This document shows positions 13,195-15,663 of a stretch of 15,663 bases of DNA, one piece after another (the stretch's first letter is position 1; the number at the start of each line of letters is the position of its first letter). The notes below the pieces were generated by a model. It was not told the origin of the DNA and ran no database searches. It saw only the letters and a program-made list of their open reading frames with translations. Source of the DNA: Roseovarius sp. (GTDB lineage Bacteria; Pseudomonadota; Alphaproteobacteria; Rhodobacterales; Rhodobacteraceae); contig JALQUE010000049.1 in assembly GCA_023260815.1 (NCBI GenBank), forward strand, positions 1 to 15,663, written 5' to 3'. Made by a program: the position numbers and the translations under genes.

Positions 13195-13805
13195 TGTTAA
13201 TTAAATTAAACGACAGAGCAGTAAAAGACGCAACCACATTTGGTAGCATATCTTCTTTAGGAGAAATGAAATTTATTTCTAAAGCTACTGCTAGTGCATC
13301 GGCTACAATAGATTTTACATCTGGTATTGATAGCACATATAAGGAATATGTTTTTTATTTTGTAAACTGTCATCCGAGTAATAGTCCTGTTCCATTTACA
13401 GTTAATTTTTCTTCAGATAGTGGTTCTAACTATAATGTAACTAAAACTTCATCTGGTTTTCAAGCCTATCATAGAGAAGACGGTACAAATGGATTTTTAG
13501 GATATGCTAGTTCATTACATACTGCTCAATCTACTGGAGAACAAATGATAGCTGGTGGTTCAGTTGTAAATTCTAATGATAGTGGAGTAAGTGGTTATTT
13601 ACATTTGTTTAATCCAGCATCCACAACCTATGTAAAACACTATATAACTAATGCAAATTCATTTGATTCATCTAGTCCACCATATACTCAAAATCAATTT
13701 TCTGCAGGATATTGTAATACCACATCAGCCATAAACGGTGTAAGATTTAAATTTGGTTCTGGTAACATAGATGCTGGAGATATAATTTTATACGGAGTTA
13801 ATTAA
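13194..13805 (+). CDS. Phage structural/adhesin-like protein, paralog 2 (complete)
   Basis: A complete 203-residue protein starting at ATG 13194 with AAAGGA (13182-13187) 6 nt upstream, inside the end of paralog 1. It begins MLIKLNDRAVKDATTFGSIS, an N-terminal segment probably shared by paralog 1 before its truncation, followed by the repeated domain: TIDFTSGIDSTY (about 36-47), SGSNYNVTKTSSGF, SGYLHLFNP, TTYVKHY and FGSGNIDAGDIILYGVN at the end. No enzyme motif, signal peptide or membrane helix is visible. The composition (Ser, Thr, Asn, Gly, Tyr) and tandem duplication suit a beta-sandwich virion decoration or tail-fibre module. Function is inferred from context only; the two copies could bind different host-surface targets. 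Confidence 0.8.
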   Translation: MLIKLNDRAVKDATTFGSISSLGEMKFISKATASASATIDFTSGIDSTYKEYVFYFVNCHPSNSPVPFTVNFSSDSGSNYNVTKTSSGFQAYHREDGTNGFLGYASSLHTAQSTGEQMIAGGSVVNSNDSGVSGYLHLFNPASTTYVKHYITNANSFDSSSPPYTQNQFSAGYCNTTSAINGVRFKFGSGNIDAGDIILYGVN

Positions 13806-13807
13806 AG

Positions 13808-13815
13808 TATAAATA
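13808..13815 (+). promoter_or_regulatory. T4-type late promoter box TATAAATA
   Basis: The exact T4 late-gene consensus TATAAATA lies in the 39-bp gap between paralog 2 and the glycosyltransferase gene, ending 29 nt before the start codon. A GAGG ribosome binding site (13835-13838) follows, 6 nt before ATG 13845. The position in a short intergenic gap supports real use by a T4-like sliding-clamp-activated late transcription system. In DNA this AT-rich a chance match is possible. Confidence 0.6.
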
Positions 13816-13844
13816 ACTATATAATATATTAAGTGAGGTAAATA

Positions 13845-14753
13845 ATGTTAGATACATATTTTGTTGAAGGTGGTATTGGTAAACATATCATGTTCTCTTG
13901 TCTTATAGACAAGTTAGTAGAAAAGGCTGGTGAGCCTATACAAGTGTACACACCCTATGTTGATGTATTTGCTAATAACATGAAAGTGAAATTAGCATTT
14001 GATGCCAACACAATTCCAAATAACGATCATAGAATAAGACAATCCGATAATATCTATTATTGCGAACCATACAAATCAAACTTTATGTTAGGTAAAGAAC
14101 ATTTGGTAGAGTCATATTGTAAATTACATGGTGTAGAATTTAAAGATACGATGGCACCAACAATGTACACAACACATTTAAAACCACAAGCTGAGAAATG
14201 GTTGGCAGATAATAAAATTACAGGCAAATATGTTTTAGTACAGTTTACAGGAGGTCAACCACCAGTAGGATGGAATCAAAATAATATCTATAATTCGCCA
14301 AATCCAGGAAGAAATTATCCACAATTTCTAGCACAACAAGTAGTTAATATACTAAAAGAAAATGATCCAAATTTAACTATTATTGATTGTACATTGCCAA
14401 ATGAACCTGGTTATATGAATACAATTAAGTGTACAGAAAGATATGCTGTTATACATGAATTATTAAAAAATTCTGAAGGATTTATAGGTATAGATTCTTC
14501 ATTAAATCATATGTCAGCTTCTACAAAAACAAAAGGTGTTGTTGTATGGGGTTCTACAAAGTGGACACAATTTGGTTGGTCACATAATAAAAATTTATCT
14601 TACTTTATGAAAGATAAATGGGATGATAGTAAATACAATGATGTTGATCCTAGAAACATTATGGTCGATCCAAATGACGTTTTTAAGGCATATATAAATA
14701 GAAATATGTTAAGTAAAAATCAAACTAATGAGGTTTACTGCTTGACACAATAA
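13845..14753 (+). CDS. GT9-like (heptosyltransferase-fold) phage glycosyltransferase
   Basis: A 302-residue protein with features of glycosyltransferase family 9, the GT-B fold that includes LPS heptosyltransferases. GGIGKHIMFSCLIDKL at 9-24 matches the N-terminal glycine loop. YVLVQFTGG at 129-137 is like the first strand of the nucleotide-sugar domain. GIDSSLNHMSAS (215-226) followed by VVVWGST (232-238) is the family's donor-binding block, usually D-S/T-G-x-x-H-x-A-A and LFG-x-T. No signal peptide or membrane helix is visible. It probably transfers a sugar in the infected cell, either to a virion protein such as the fibre-like products next door or to host surface glycans. Donor and acceptor are unknown. 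Start is supported by GAGG 6 nt upstream and a late-promoter box. Confidence 0.72.
   Translation: MLDTYFVEGGIGKHIMFSCLIDKLVEKAGEPIQVYTPYVDVFANNMKVKLAFDANTIPNNDHRIRQSDNIYYCEPYKSNFMLGKEHLVESYCKLHGVEFKDTMAPTMYTTHLKPQAEKWLADNKITGKYVLVQFTGGQPPVGWNQNNIYNSPNPGRNYPQFLAQQVVNILKENDPNLTIIDCTLPNEPGYMNTIKCTERYAVIHELLKNSEGFIGIDSSLNHMSASTKTKGVVVWGSTKWTQFGWSHNKNLSYFMKDKWDDSKYNDVDPRNIMVDPNDVFKAYINRNMLSKNQTNEVYCLTQ
14693..14700 (+). promoter_or_regulatory. Possible second late promoter box TATAAATA inside the end of the glycosyltransferase gene
   Basis: A second exact TATAAATA lies in the 3' end of the glycosyltransferase gene, 89 nt before the next start codon. It could give a late transcript of the small gene and the sulfotransferase gene. 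A near match, TATATAA, also lies in the gap at about 14764-14770. Because these are within or next to AT-rich coding DNA, chance is a serious alternative. Confidence 0.3.
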
Positions 14754-14789
14754 AAATCATTACTATATAACAAAAAGAAGGAGTATGAT

Positions 14790-15086
14790 ATGATTACAAT
14801 AGACGAAAAACAATATGATGAGTCAAATTTATCTGATAAAGGTAGAGTTGCATTGGGTCAAATTGTTAGAATACAAGGTAAAAGACAACAGTTACAAGGT
14901 GAACTAGGCGATTTAGCTATTTCTGAAAAACACTATTCAGATGTTTTAAGAGAAGAGTCTAAAAACTTAACAGAAATTACATCTGAAACTGAAACTGCTA
15001 CAAACGTTGCATCAGCAAACGGAGTAGATACGTCAGCGCCTATCGAAACTAAAACTGAAGAAGTAACTGCTGAAGAAATCAATTAA
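14790..15086 (+). CDS. Small acidic phage protein, DUF6447-like
   Basis: A 98-residue protein beginning MITIDEKQYDESNLSDKGRV, which resembles the start of DUF6447 proteins (MITIDGKEYD-like, then a helical segment). Residues about 20-60 (including GQIVRIQGKRQQLQGELGDL) look alpha-helical with possible coiled-coil character. The last 35 residues are Thr/Glu-rich (for example KTEEVTAEEIN) and probably disordered. AAGGAG (14778-14783) stands 6 nt before the ATG. Function is unknown; such small proteins often lie beside tail or fibre genes in marine T4-like phages, so a role as an assembly factor or chaperone is possible but unproven. Confidence 0.6.
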   Translation: MITIDEKQYDESNLSDKGRVALGQIVRIQGKRQQLQGELGDLAISEKHYSDVLREESKNLTEITSETETATNVASANGVDTSAPIETKTEEVTAEEIN

Positions 15087-15106
15087 GTAGTAAGTTATAT
15101 TACAAA

Positions 15107-15663
15107 ATGAAACAGTATTACTACTTACTTGGTTTACCTAGAGCTGGAAATACATTATTTGCATCTTTATTAAATCAAAATAAAGACATTGCTGTTACAG
15201 CAAATAGTCCCACAGTTGAGTTGATGAGTGCATTTAATAACGTAGTAAGTACATTACCCACAGTAAAAAACTTTCCCGATTATAGAGGTATAGATAATGT
15301 TCGTAATAATTTCTATGACCTCTATTTTCAACATTACCCTCAAAAATATATTTTAGATAGAGCACCTTTAAGGCCATTTCTTTTAGATAGTTTTCAATCA
15401 ATTATAAAAAATAAAGTTAAAATTATTATACTTTGGAGAGATTTATTTGAAGTATTGGCATCATTTTTAAGTTGGTCTGAAAATCGTTTTACTAATATGT
15501 TTGGAGACATGAAAGACCATGCAGAAAAAATAGATTTTCTTTTAGATCCAAAACAAGGTAATTTACCTACACAGTTGGGTAATGTAAGAGAGTTTTCTGA
15601 GTATGAGTATTTAGATATAGTTCATTATGTTAAGTATGATGATTTAGTAAATAACACTGAAAA
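15107..15663 (+). CDS. Sulfotransferase-family protein, N-terminal part (runs off the window)
   Basis: An open frame from ATG 15107 to the window end, giving 185 residues without a stop. The N-terminus MKQYYYLLGLPRAGNTLFASLL carries the PAPS 5'-phosphosulfate loop of sulfotransferases (P-R-x-G-[S/T/N]-T; here P11 R12 A13 G14 N15 T16) directly after a beta strand. IIILWRDLFEVLASFLSW (106 onward) matches the 3'-phosphate-binding segment, with R111 and S119 in the expected spacing. The enzyme would transfer sulfate from PAPS to a sugar, protein or small molecule. Following a glycosyltransferase in a phage late region, it may sulfate a glycan on the virion or host surface. No clear ribosome binding site is seen. 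A kinase is unlikely, because the P-loop lacks GK[S/T]. Confidence 0.8.
   Translation, partial: MKQYYYLLGLPRAGNTLFASLLNQNKDIAVTANSPTVELMSAFNNVVSTLPTVKNFPDYRGIDNVRNNFYDLYFQHYPQKYILDRAPLRPFLLDSFQSIIKNKVKIIILWRDLFEVLASFLSWSENRFTNMFGDMKDHAEKIDFLLDPKQGNLPTQLGNVREFSEYEYLDIVHYVKYDDLVNNTE

Larger units (their letters stand above)
12637..15663 (+). mobile_element. T4-like marine phage fragment (tail/virion and surface-modification genes)
   Basis: All five genes here lie on the plus strand, are tightly packed and AT-rich, and use AT-ending codons. An exact T4-type late-promoter box (TATAAATA, 13808-13815) precedes one gene. The content (repeated structural protein, GT9-like glycosyltransferase, small DUF6447-like protein, sulfotransferase) resembles late-gene regions of marine T4-like phages of cyanobacteria or SAR11. 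No lysogeny genes are visible, so this does not look like a prophage end. Host and exact genus cannot be read from this fragment. Confidence 0.7.

Noticed and set aside
12637..15663. Prophage integrated into pyk
   Set aside because: There is no integrase, repressor or att repeat, the phage gene at the border is cut without its start, and the content matches a lytic T4-like phage. A chimera fits better, though the other end is not visible.

Overview
The window is made of two unrelated pieces. Positions 1 to about 12636 are GC-rich bacterial DNA (38 of 60 bases G+C in the line at 12541-12600). Positions 12637 to 15663 are AT-rich DNA from a T4-like marine phage (17 of 60 in the line at 12781-12840). 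The bacterial part looks like a Rhodobacterales (Roseobacter-type) alphaproteobacterium, judging by codon use, strong AGGAGG ribosome binding sites and the neighbourhood DUF1244 / CHM-isomerase / N-formylglutamate amidohydrolase / pyruvate kinase. No tRNA, rRNA, CRISPR array, integrase or transposase was seen.

Left end (1-1096, plus strand): the tail of a DgcA-type racemase/epimerase and a class IV D-amino-acid transaminase, probably one D-glutamate/D-alanine catabolic unit. A convergent gap with hairpins separates it from the next operon.

Main operon (9279 down to 1270, minus strand): pxpA, a small biotin carrier, a biotin carboxylase, pxpB, pxpC, a TorT-like periplasmic binding protein, a two-domain RbsA-type ATPase and an RbsC-type permease. 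The genes overlap or nearly touch (GTGA, ATGA and an 11-nt overlap), except for two short gaps holding GC-rich hairpins on either side of the binding-protein gene. The layout suggests that a small molecule is imported by the ABC system and opened by a biotin-linked, PxpABC-like lactam/amide enzyme related to split urea carboxylase. A divergent LysR gene (9522-10439) shares a 242-bp AT-rich regulatory region with pxpA and is the likely regulator.

Right part of the bacterial DNA (10440-12640): three minus-strand genes (DUF1244, a 5-carboxymethyl-2-hydroxymuconate isomerase-like tautomerase, N-formylglutamate amidohydrolase), an intergenic block of palindromes (10781-10892), and a divergent pyruvate kinase gene. 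A perfect TGTTA-N4-TAACA operator-like palindrome lies upstream of pyk.

Phage part (12637-15663, plus strand): two tandem paralogous structural/adhesin-like proteins (the first lacks its start), a GT9-like glycosyltransferase behind an exact TATAAATA late-promoter box, a small DUF6447-like protein, and a PAPS-type sulfotransferase that runs off the window end. At about 12637, pyk loses about three quarters of its length and the first phage gene loses about its first 19 codons at the same base. This points to a chimeric join, most simply an assembly error, rather than a functional insertion.
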